A stretch of 64,000 nucleotides of DNA. Source: CAISIP01 sp031396205 (GTDB lineage: Bacteria; Pseudomonadota; Gammaproteobacteria; Burkholderiales; Burkholderiaceae_C). A program made the translations under genes and the position numbers. The number at the start of each line of letters is the position of its first letter. Within the stretch, counting starts at the first letter, position 1. The notes below the pieces were generated by a model that saw only the letters and a program-made list of their open reading frames with translations, was not told the DNA's origin and searched no databases. Location of the stretch: the NCBI GenBank assembly GCA_031396205.1, contig JANNKH010000006.1, forward strand, positions 62,001 to 126,000, given 5' to 3'. Below, one piece after another: positions 1 through 10,034 of this stretch.

Positions 1-51
1 GCCTCGGTCGCCGACACGATCAAGGATACGGTGCAACTGGAGAGCGACACC

Positions 52-582
52 ATGGCGATCAAGACAAGAACTGCTGCCAAGCGGGTCACGTCGTCGGCGA
101 AGGAAGTCAAGCAGGATGCCAAGCGTTTGATTCGCAAAGCCCAGGGTCAGGCTGAAACGCTGGCCAAGGAAGTCCGCAAGAAGGTGACACGCACCGAGAA
201 AGCGGCCGAAGCCAAGATCAAGGCCGTGAACAAGCAGATCACCAGCGCCGTCAAAACCGCCAGACGCAAGGCGGAAAAGGCTGCGAAGTCGGCGCAGAAG
301 AAGCTGGCCGGCATCGCCAAGACCATCGAAAAGGCTGCCAAGGATGCGAAAAAATCGGTCGAACGCAAGGCATCGAAAGCCCGCGGTTCAGTCAAGCGCA
401 CAACCACGCAACTAACCAAGTCCGTCGATGCCGCCGCCAAGTCCGCACGGCAATCGGCAGCGGGACGCAAAGGCGCGGCCACGCAGGCCGCCGGAAAATC
501 CGCGTTGAAAGCGCCAGCGGCAAAAAAGGCGCCAGCGAGGAAGGCGCCGGCCAAACGGGTTTCGCGCAAGACGCCGGCCTGA
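52..582 (+). CDS. Histone H1-like Lys/Ala-rich protein
   Basis: The 176-residue product is almost entirely Lys, Ala, Arg, Ser and Thr. Residues 1-130 look like one long amphipathic, probably coiled-coil helix with regularly spaced K/A. The last 40 residues carry the low-complexity AAKKAP-ARKAP-AKR tail typical of bacterial H1-like nucleoid proteins and AlgP-like tails. I chose ATG 52 over the in-frame GTG at 31 because GGAGAG (39-44) lies 7 bases upstream of it. A DNA-binding or polymer-binding role (nucleoid or phasin-like) is inferred from composition only; no catalytic motif is visible. Its upstream neighbour is outside the window. Confidence 0.7.
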   Translation: MAIKTRTAAKRVTSSAKEVKQDAKRLIRKAQGQAETLAKEVRKKVTRTEKAAEAKIKAVNKQITSAVKTARRKAEKAAKSAQKKLAGIAKTIEKAAKDAKKSVERKASKARGSVKRTTTQLTKSVDAAAKSARQSAAGRKGAATQAAGKSALKAPAAKKAPARKAPAKRVSRKTPA

Positions 583-595
583 CCGGCCGGTCACA

Positions 596-1003
596 TCACC
601 GAAAGTCGTCGACCTGGATCACCTTGGCGGCGGCCAGCAGGTAGGCCAAGGCCGCAGCCGGGTCGCGCGATTGGCCCGCCGCCTGCTCCAGCGAAGCGGT
701 GCGGCGCAGCGTCTTGTTCAACTCCGCCAACTCGTCACCGACCACATCGGCCAGTTGCAATGCAAGCACCAGGTAGCGCACCAGGGTGCCCGCGGCCTGG
801 CGTGCACCGGCGTCGAAGCGCGTGCGCAGCAAGGGGCCATCGACCAGCCACAACTGCAGGCGGCGCGCCAGCCACAGCAGCACACTGACCAGCACCAACA
901 GGTAGACCAGCGACCCGATGGTTATCTTGGTCTCGGGTGTCTGGATGATCGGCCACTGCAAGGTCGTGTATAGCGAATACAGGAACCCGGTTACATGATC
1001 CAT
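596..1003 (-). CDS. Small membrane protein resembling the N-terminus of MscS-like channels
   Basis: The product is 135 residues if translation starts at ATG 1003 (AGGA four bases upstream); ATG 1015 is an alternative. A transmembrane helix at about residues 28-46 is followed by RRLQLWLVDGPLLRTRFDAG and a second hydrophobic stretch RYLVLALQL. This pattern recalls the pore-lining region of small mechanosensitive channels. The MscS beta-domain that should follow is absent, and the last 50 residues are an Ala-rich soluble tail. It could be a truncated channel or an independent small membrane protein. It is convergent with the H1-like gene and lies downstream of mgtE on the same strand, 100 bases away. 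Confidence 0.55.
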   Translation of the reverse strand: MDHVTGFLYSLYTTLQWPIIQTPETKITIGSLVYLLVLVSVLLWLARRLQLWLVDGPLLRTRFDAGARQAAGTLVRYLVLALQLADVVGDELAELNKTLRRTASLEQAAGQSRDPAAALAYLLAAAKVIQVDDFR

Positions 1004-1106
1004 CCCATCCTCCATGCGCCGGGTCCGAAGCCCCGGATCGCGCCAGCCACGGGCCGCTGCAGCGCCTTGCGCAGTGATGCGCCGTGTTCAGTGCACCAAC
1101 GACGCA

Positions 1107-2768
1107 TCACAGCAGCAACACGGTCGCCAGACCGAGAAATGCAAAAAATCCGACTACGTCCGTTACCGTGGTCAGGATCACGCTGCCCGCCAGTGCCGGG
1201 TCGATGCCCAGACGGTCCAGCACCAGCGGCACGGCCAGGCCGGCCAGCGCCGCGACCAGCAGATTGATCAGGATCGCGGCCCCCAGCACCGCGCCAAGAC
1301 CCCAGCTGCCGAACCACGCCACCGCCAGCAGCGCGATCACCACCGCCCATAACGCGCCATTGAGGATCGACACGCCAACCTCGCGGTTCAGCAGAATCCG
1401 GATATTGCCCTTTTGCACCTGCCCCAGCGCCAGCCCCCGGATCACCAGTGTCAGGGTCTGGCTGCCGGCAATGCCGCCCATGCTGGCCACGATCGGCATC
1501 AGCACTGCGAGCGCAACCAGCTGCTGCAAGGTAGCCTCGAAACGCCCGATCACCCAGGCCGCAAGGAAGGCCGTGACCAGGTTGATCCCCAGCCACACGG
1601 CGCGCCGGCGCGAACTCACCAGCACCGGTGCGAACATGTCGGCCTCGTCGTCCAGGCCGGCCATCTGCATCATGGTGCGGTCGGAGTTGTCGCGGATGAG
1701 GTCGACCACGTCATCGATCGTGATGCGCCCGATCAGGCGGTTGTCGGCATCGACCACCGGCGCCGACACCAGGTCATGATCCTGGAACATCCGCGCCACG
1801 ACGGCACTGTCGGTGTCGACCGCAATGCCGGCGATGTCGGTCTGCATCAAGTCGGACACACGCCGCGTCGGGTCGGCCGTGACCAGCGCGCCCAGGCGCA
1901 GGATGCCCTGGTAGCTGCCCTGCCGGTCCACCACCATCAGCATGTCGGTCTGTGGCGGCAGGGATTCGAGCAAGCGCAGGTAGCGCAATACGGTTCCCAC
2001 CTTGACGTCGGCTCGCACATCGATCGCGTCCGCGTTCATCAGGCCGCCGGCGGAGTCCTCGGCGTAGGAGAGCATTGACTCGAGCTGCTCGCGCCGGGCG
2101 CCGCTGGTGGTCTGCATCAGCCGCGAGCCCAGTTCTCCCGGCAGGCTCTGGATCAGGTCGACCAGGTCGTCGAGTTCCAGGTGGTGCGCCGACGCAAGCA
2201 AATCGTCCAGATCCAGTTCCTGGGCTAGCGCGCTGCGAATCTCGTCGTGCAGATAGGTCAGTACCTTGCCCGCGCGTTCGGTATCGACCATGCTCCACAC
2301 CGCCAGCCGCTCCGCCGGCGGCAATGCCTCGAGCAGGCCCGCCACCTTGGCCGGATGCATGCGGCGCAGCGTCTTGGCCACCCGCTTGAGTCGGCCCGCC
2401 TGCAAGGCCTTGCGCACCGCGTCCAGGTGGTTCATGCCGCCCGTACCGTGACCATGCGCATGTCCATGGCGTGGCTCAACCGGGTCGGTGGCCTGGTCGT
2501 CGACCGATTCCCCCGCCAGTTCGTCGCTCAGCACCATCTTGAGGTGCGGCTGTATGCGCGACTCCAGGCCCGGCTCCACTTGCTGCCACAAGGCCCTGCG
2601 CTGGTCCTCGTCCAGCATTTCCAGCAAGGCCGCGGTCTTGGCCGGATGCATGCGCGCGAGGTATTTGCGCACCCGCTTGTTGCGACCCTCGGACAAGGCC
2701 TGAACGATCAGTTCGATGTCGGTCTGGGTGCGCGCGGTATCAGCCGGATGGTTGTCGGTCGGCATCAT
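1107..2768 (-). CDS. mgtE: Magnesium transporter MgtE
   Basis: MgtE is a Mg2+-gated Mg2+ channel of the inner membrane. The 553-residue protein has a cytosolic helical N-domain, a CBS pair (about 250-370, with the typical VSAPVVDADNRLIGRI segment) and five C-terminal transmembrane helices with the family signature PIVASMGGIAGSQTL. It is roughly 100 residues longer than usual because the N-domain unit is duplicated: RMHPAK and its context occur at about 40 and again at about 137, separated by a His-rich linker HGHAHGHG (101-108). I chose ATG 2768 because the longer reading frame begins at a GTG lacking a ribosome-binding site. The start overlaps the stop of a 47-codon ORF. Confidence 0.95.
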   Translation of the reverse strand: MMPTDNHPADTARTQTDIELIVQALSEGRNKRVRKYLARMHPAKTAALLEMLDEDQRRALWQQVEPGLESRIQPHLKMVLSDELAGESVDDQATDPVEPRHGHAHGHGTGGMNHLDAVRKALQAGRLKRVAKTLRRMHPAKVAGLLEALPPAERLAVWSMVDTERAGKVLTYLHDEIRSALAQELDLDDLLASAHHLELDDLVDLIQSLPGELGSRLMQTTSGARREQLESMLSYAEDSAGGLMNADAIDVRADVKVGTVLRYLRLLESLPPQTDMLMVVDRQGSYQGILRLGALVTADPTRRVSDLMQTDIAGIAVDTDSAVVARMFQDHDLVSAPVVDADNRLIGRITIDDVVDLIRDNSDRTMMQMAGLDDEADMFAPVLVSSRRRAVWLGINLVTAFLAAWVIGRFEATLQQLVALAVLMPIVASMGGIAGSQTLTLVIRGLALGQVQKGNIRILLNREVGVSILNGALWAVVIALLAVAWFGSWGLGAVLGAAILINLLVAALAGLAVPLVLDRLGIDPALAGSVILTTVTDVVGFFAFLGLATVLLL

Positions 2769-2908
2769 AGTGGCCACACCAGCAGCAACAGGGGAATGCT
2801 CAGGCCGGCCACCAGGTTCTCCAGCGGCAGGCCCGCACGCCAGTCGTCGCCAAACCGGACAGCGCCAAGTCCGAGGATCAGGCCCAGATCGCTGATGGAG
2901 TCGTTCAT
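2765..2908 (-). CDS. Possible 47-residue membrane peptide overlapping mgtE start
   Basis: An ATG at 2908 opens a 47-codon frame whose TGA (2765-2767) overlaps the mgtE start in an ATGATG cluster, the arrangement expected for translational coupling. The peptide has a polar first half (MNDSISDLGLILGLGAVRFG) and a hydrophobic C-terminus (AGLSIPLLLLVWPL) that could span or insert into the membrane. No good Shine-Dalgarno sequence precedes the ATG. I do not recognise a family. It may be a leader peptide, a small membrane protein, or a remnant. Confidence 0.3.
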   Translation of the reverse strand: MNDSISDLGLILGLGAVRFGDDWRAGLPLENLVAGLSIPLLLLVWPL

Positions 2909-2941
2909 GCCAGACGCGCCGGTCAGTTCAGGCGGCTTTCA

Positions 2942-3010
2942 AGTCGTTCGCCGGGCCGCCCCAAGAACGACTGCACCCGTTCGGGGGCCAGGCGCAGTCT
3001 GGATGGGGGG
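2942..3010. repeat. Structured intergenic repeat, copy 1
   Basis: Three hairpins follow one another. The first has arms AGTCGTTC (2942-2949) and GAACGACT (2965-2972) around the loop GCCGGGCCGCCCCAA. The second is a short C/G hairpin at 2976-2985. The third is CCAGG-CGCAG-TCTGG (2988-3002), followed by a G run. A second copy lies at 35769-35839 with the same loops but different, still complementary, stems. This copy starts 38 bases downstream of the phosphohexomutase stop codon, read on that gene's strand. Elements of this type appear, from memory, to be frequent after genes in Burkholderiales; a terminator or 3'-UTR role is inferred. Confidence 0.7.
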
Positions 3011-3048
3011 CACATTCCCGCGCTGCCAGGCGGCGGCAATGCACCGGG

Positions 3049-4431
3049 TCAATGTGCGCTCCCACCGATCCGGGCGTCGGGCTTGACCCGCGCCAGCAGG
3101 TCCAGCATGGTGCCCTGGATGCGCGCCAACGCGGCCTCGGTATGCCCCTCGAACCGCAACACCAGCACCGGTGTGGTGTTGGACGAGCGCATCAAGCCAA
3201 AGCCGTCGGACCAGTCAACGCGCAATCCATCGATCGTGTTGACGGTCGCGTCCGGCCCGAAATCGGCCAATGCCACGGCCTGGCGCACCCGTTCCGGCGC
3301 CTCGCCCTCGGCGCAGGCCACATTCAGTTCAGGCGTGGAAAAACTGGTTGGCAAGGCATCGAGCAGCTGGTTTGCATCGGGCGAGCGGCTGACGATCTCC
3401 AGCAGGCGACAGCCGGCATAGGTGCCGTCGTCGAACCCATACCAGCGCTCCTTGAAGAAAATGTGCCCGCTCATCTCGCCACCCAGCGGCGCATCGACTT
3501 CTTTCATGCGCGCCTTGATCAGCGAGTGCCCGGTCTTGTACATCAGCGGCTTGCCACCCGCCGCCGCAATGGCGGGCGCAACCCGCTGCGAGCACTTGAC
3601 GTCGAATACGATGGTGCCACCGGGCACCCGCGACAGCACATCCCGCGCGAACAGGATGATCTGCCGATCCGGGTAGATGTTGTTGCCCTGCCTGGTGACG
3701 ATGCCCAGCCGGTCGCCATCGCCGTCAAAGGCCAGCCCGAGTTCGGCATCACCCGCTGCCAGTGCGGCGATCAGGTCGCGCAGGTTTTCGGGCTTGCTCG
3801 GATCGGGATGGTGGTTCGGGAAATTGCCATCGACCTCGCTGAACAGTTCCGTTACCTCGCAGCCGATCGCACGCAGGATCGCCGGCGCCGATGCTCCGGC
3901 AACACCATTGCCGCAATCGACGACGATCTTGAGCGGCCGCGCCAACCGGATATCGGACACGATGCGCTCGGTGTAGGTGTCCTTCACGTCGCGCTGGCGG
4001 ATCGTGCCGCCGGCCTTGGGCTGCCAGCTCTCCTGGTCCATCATGCGCTTGAGAGCCTGGATGTCTTCGCCAAAAATCGCCCGCCCGCCCATTACCATCT
4101 TGAAGCCGTTGTAGTCGCGCGGATTGTGGCTGCCGGTCACCTGGATGCCGCTGGAGCATAGGGTGCTGGCGGCAAAATAGAGCATCGGCGTCGTCACCAT
4201 GCCGATGTCGAGCACATCGATTCCAACGGCCGCGAGACCGCGCATCAACGCCGCGCTCAGCGACGGGCCACTCAGCCGGCCGTCGCGACCAACTGCGACC
4301 GCGGTTTCACCCTGCGCCAGGGCGATGGTCCCAAAGGCCTTGCCGATGCCCTCGGCGACAGCATCGCTCACGGTACTGGGAACAATGCCGCGAATGTCGT
4401 AGGCCTTGAAGATCGACGCGTCTGTCTGCAT
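3049..4431 (-). CDS. Phosphomannomutase/phosphoglucomutase
   Basis: This enzyme interconverts hexose 6-phosphate and hexose 1-phosphate; with glgC and glgA alongside, its local job is probably to supply glucose 1-phosphate. The 460-residue product has the alpha-D-phosphohexomutase layout: phosphoserine loop TGSHNP (Ser101), metal loop DGDGDR (236-241) and sugar-binding GEMSGH (about 323). The length matches AlgC/ManB (about 460), not the longer E. coli Pgm, so dual mannose/glucose specificity is likely. A GGGAG ribosome-binding site precedes ATG 4431. The stop is followed by the structured repeat at 2942-3010. It lies 139 bases after glgA on the same strand. Confidence 0.93.
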   Translation of the reverse strand: MQTDASIFKAYDIRGIVPSTVSDAVAEGIGKAFGTIALAQGETAVAVGRDGRLSGPSLSAALMRGLAAVGIDVLDIGMVTTPMLYFAASTLCSSGIQVTGSHNPRDYNGFKMVMGGRAIFGEDIQALKRMMDQESWQPKAGGTIRQRDVKDTYTERIVSDIRLARPLKIVVDCGNGVAGASAPAILRAIGCEVTELFSEVDGNFPNHHPDPSKPENLRDLIAALAAGDAELGLAFDGDGDRLGIVTRQGNNIYPDRQIILFARDVLSRVPGGTIVFDVKCSQRVAPAIAAAGGKPLMYKTGHSLIKARMKEVDAPLGGEMSGHIFFKERWYGFDDGTYAGCRLLEIVSRSPDANQLLDALPTSFSTPELNVACAEGEAPERVRQAVALADFGPDATVNTIDGLRVDWSDGFGLMRSSNTTPVLVLRFEGHTEAALARIQGTMLDLLARVKPDARIGGSAH

Positions 4432-4570
4432 GTTGCTGCTCCCTGTAATTGAATGAGGTGCTTGCGTGGCTCCAAGAAATTGTAAGCGCCGCCCCCGGAA
4501 CAGACGTCAAAGATGGCCTCATCGCGTGTGGCGCAGACGCTTTCGTCCGCCGCGAGCCCTTTGTTGGCAT

Positions 4571-6031
4571 TCAGCCTGAGCCGCGGCCCAGGATGTCGCG
4601 GTACAAGGCCATGTACTCCCGAGCCGCATGGTCCCAGGAAAAATCCTGCGCCATGCCGCGGCGCATCAACCCCTGCCACGGCTCGCCCTGTCGATAGAGA
4701 CCGATAGCACGCTCCATGGCAAACAACAGTGCATCGGGCGTCGCCGGACCAAATACAAAACCAGTGGCCGTGTCGTCGGCCAACGCCGATTCGGTGGCAT
4801 CCACCACGGTATCGGCAAGGCCACCGACGCGGCGCACGACCGGAACCGTGCCATAGCGCAGGCCGTAGAGTTGCGTCAGGCCACAGGGCTCGAAGCGCGA
4901 CGGCACCAGGATCATGTCGGCGCCGGCCACCATCTGATGGGCCAAGGCTTCGTCGTAGGCTATCCGTACGGCTACCCGCCCCGCATGGCGCGTAGCCGCC
5001 TGCACAAACGCGACTTCCAGCGCTGCGTCTCCGGTTCCCTGCACCGCCAACTGCGCACCCTGCGCCACCATGGCCGGCAAGGCCTGCAGCAGCAGGTCCA
5101 GGCCTTTTTGCGACGTCAGCCGGCTGACGATGGCCATCAAAGGTGCCGCGGGCTCCACGCCCAGGCCCAGCGCCTTTTGCAGCGCCGCCTTGCACTGCGC
5201 CTTGCCCTGCATCGCCTGGCCGCGATAGTTTTCCGCGATCAGGGAATCGGTCTGGGGATTCCACACCGCGCCATCGACCCCATTGAGGATGCCTGACACA
5301 TCGGTGCCCCGTGAACGGATCAATCCATCGAGTCCGAATCCGAACTCCTGGGTTGCCATTTCACGCGCATAGCCCGGGCTGACCGTGGTCACCCGTTGCG
5401 CGTAGGCCAGGCCGGCTTTCATGAAGGCCAGCTGCCCGTGGAACTCCAGCGCGTGGTGCTCCATGAAGCGTGCCGGCAGCCCCAGCAGGTGGTGGTCGCT
5501 GGCGTCGAACAAGCCCTGGTATGCCAGGTTGTGCACTGTGAAAACCGACGCGACCGATGGTCCCGGATGCGCCGCCAGGTAGGCGCAGCACATGGCGGCA
5601 TGCCAGTCATGGGCATGCACCAGATCGGGCGACCAGTCGGCATCGAGCTCGCCACTGGCCAGGTGGGCCGCCACCCAGCCCAGCAACGCGAACCGCTGCA
5701 GGTTGTCGCACCATTCGGCACCATCGGCATCAAGATACGGGTTGCCCGCACGCTGGTACAGATAAGGCGCCTCGATCACATAGGCCGGCACGCCGCTGTG
5801 CGCCAGCACCCCACGGTGCAGACGCACGCGCGCGGCACCAAACACCGGGCCGATGCCGCACACCAGCTGCATCTGCGCGACCCCCTGCAGGATCGCGGGC
5901 AACCCCGGCAACACCAGTCGCACGTCGGCCCCCTGCCCCACCAATGCCTGGGGCAACGCGCCCATCACGTCGGCCAGTCCGCCGGTCTTGATCAGCGGAA
6001 ATATCTCCGCCCCGACATGCAATGCCTTCAT
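4571..6031 (-). CDS. glgA: Glycogen synthase
   Basis: GlgA transfers glucose from ADP-glucose to the growing alpha-1,4-glucan (GT5). The 486-residue length fits bacterial GlgA (about 477-490). The ADP-glucose-binding KTGGLADV motif is at residues 15-22 and the C-terminal GT-B signature SRFEPCGLTQLYGLRYGTVP is intact. I placed the start at ATG 6031, overlapping the glgC stop by four bases (ATGA), rather than using the longer upstream frame, because family members begin at exactly this point (MKALHVGAEIFP). glgC and glgA are therefore translationally coupled. No branching enzyme gene (glgB) lies in this cluster. Confidence 0.96.
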   Translation of the reverse strand: MKALHVGAEIFPLIKTGGLADVMGALPQALVGQGADVRLVLPGLPAILQGVAQMQLVCGIGPVFGAARVRLHRGVLAHSGVPAYVIEAPYLYQRAGNPYLDADGAEWCDNLQRFALLGWVAAHLASGELDADWSPDLVHAHDWHAAMCCAYLAAHPGPSVASVFTVHNLAYQGLFDASDHHLLGLPARFMEHHALEFHGQLAFMKAGLAYAQRVTTVSPGYAREMATQEFGFGLDGLIRSRGTDVSGILNGVDGAVWNPQTDSLIAENYRGQAMQGKAQCKAALQKALGLGVEPAAPLMAIVSRLTSQKGLDLLLQALPAMVAQGAQLAVQGTGDAALEVAFVQAATRHAGRVAVRIAYDEALAHQMVAGADMILVPSRFEPCGLTQLYGLRYGTVPVVRRVGGLADTVVDATESALADDTATGFVFGPATPDALLFAMERAIGLYRQGEPWQGLMRRGMAQDFSWDHAAREYMALYRDILGRGSG

Positions 6032-7296
6032 GCGCCGATCTTGGCCAGCATGTCCCGCGTCACCAGGCAAATGCCATTGGCGCTGCGATGAAACCGCTCG
6101 GAGTCCAGCGCGGCGTCTTCGCCGATCACCATGCCGTCGGGGATGGTGCAGCCGCGGTCGACCACCGTGCGGGTCAGACGCACGCTGCGCCCCACTTGCA
6201 CCTGGGGCAGCAGCACGGTCCAGTTCACACTGGCATGGGAATGCACCCGCACGCTGGAAAAAAGAACGGACCGAAACACCGCGCCCGAGACGATGCAACC
6301 GCCCGATACCAGCGACTCGATCGCAATGCCGCGCCGATCATCCTGGTTGTGCACGAATTTGGCCGGCGGCAACTGCGGCTGGTAGGTCCAGATCGGCCAG
6401 CGCTTGTCGTACATGTCGAGTTTGGGATCGGTGGCGGTCAGGTCGATATTGGCATCCCAGTAGGCGTCCACCGTTCCGACGTCGCGCCAGTAGGCATCCT
6501 TGTCGGAGCCGTGCGGCACGCAGCTCAACGCAAACGGATGTGCCGCCGCGCAGCCCATCCGCACTGCATGCGGAATGATGTCCTTGCCGAAATCGTGGTT
6601 CGACTTCTCGTCGGCCATGTCGCGCGCCAGTTCCTGGTACAGGTATTGGGCGTTGAAGATGTAAACGCCCATGCTGGCCAGCGCCATGTCGGGATTACCC
6701 GGCATCGGCGGCGGGTCGGCCGGTTTTTCCAGGAAGTCGGTGATCATGTTCTGCTCGTCCACATGCATCACGCCAAATGCAGTCGCCTCCTGGCGCGGCA
6801 CCGCGATACAGGCCACGGTGCAGGAGCGGCCCTTCTTGACATGGTCGGCCAGCATCAGCGCATAGTTCATCTTGTAGATGTGGTCGCCGGCGAGCACAAC
6901 GATGTAGTCGGCGCCAGAGCTGGCCAGGATGTCCTGGTTCTGGTGTACGGCGTCTGCGGTGCCGCGGTACCAGCTCTCGTCGTCGGTGCGCTGCTGCGCA
7001 GGCATCAGGTCCACGAACTCGTTCATCTCCGACTTGAGGAACGCCCAGCCATGCTGCAGGTGGCGCAGCAGGCTGTGGGATGAATACTGCGTGATCACGC
7101 CAATGCGCCGGATACCGGAATTGAGGCAATTGGACAGCGCGAAATCGATGATGCGAAACTTGCCGCCGAAATACACCGCCGGCTTGGCCCGATGGTCGGT
7201 CAAGGCCATCAGGCGGCTACCGCGCCCTCCTGCAAGCACCAGGGCAATGGCGCGCTTGGGCAAATCCAGGCTCAGAGCCAAGTCGTGCGGTTCCAT
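6028..7296 (-). CDS. glgC: Glucose-1-phosphate adenylyltransferase
   Basis: GlgC makes ADP-glucose from ATP and glucose 1-phosphate, the committed step of glycogen synthesis. The 422-residue product has the nucleotidyltransferase signature LAGGRGSRLMALTDHRAKPA near residue 20, the FRIIDFALSNCLNSGI segment and a C-terminal left-handed beta-helix. ATG 7296 is preceded by AAGGAGG four bases upstream, which rules out the longer frame reaching 7428. It overlaps glgA by four bases and is divergent from glgP. The 196-base space between them should hold both promoters, but I could not identify convincing boxes. Confidence 0.96.
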   Translation of the reverse strand: MEPHDLALSLDLPKRAIALVLAGGRGSRLMALTDHRAKPAVYFGGKFRIIDFALSNCLNSGIRRIGVITQYSSHSLLRHLQHGWAFLKSEMNEFVDLMPAQQRTDDESWYRGTADAVHQNQDILASSGADYIVVLAGDHIYKMNYALMLADHVKKGRSCTVACIAVPRQEATAFGVMHVDEQNMITDFLEKPADPPPMPGNPDMALASMGVYIFNAQYLYQELARDMADEKSNHDFGKDIIPHAVRMGCAAAHPFALSCVPHGSDKDAYWRDVGTVDAYWDANIDLTATDPKLDMYDKRWPIWTYQPQLPPAKFVHNQDDRRGIAIESLVSGGCIVSGAVFRSVLFSSVRVHSHASVNWTVLLPQVQVGRSVRLTRTVVDRGCTIPDGMVIGEDAALDSERFHRSANGICLVTRDMLAKIGA

Positions 7297-7492
7297 GATG
7301 CCTCCTTGCAGGTCCCGGTTGTCTTTCCGCACCCATCTTAATGCCGATTCCAACCCAAGGAGCCGTTCGGCGCCGCGCCAGCGCCTGGCATGCGAGAATT
7401 TCAGTGCGGGTTTCGTGTTGCTGGCCACGCCCTACCATGCAGGGTCGGCTCGCCGGCATCGTGGCATAACCCGCATCAACCAGGAATTGTCT

Positions 7493-9925
<2,433 letters not shown>

Positions 9926-10034
9926 CAGCGCAGCAAGCCGCGCACGCCATGCTGATGTTCTCAAAATGCGCGACCAGCCCGTTGCCGTTCGTCCTGCGCT
10001 GGATCTGGGCAGCGCGAAGTAGGGTGCGCCGTTG

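Noticed and set aside
6929..7492. Long N-terminal extension of the glgP frame
   Set aside because: It is antisense to glgC, and GTG 7493 with its ribosome-binding site matches the family start.
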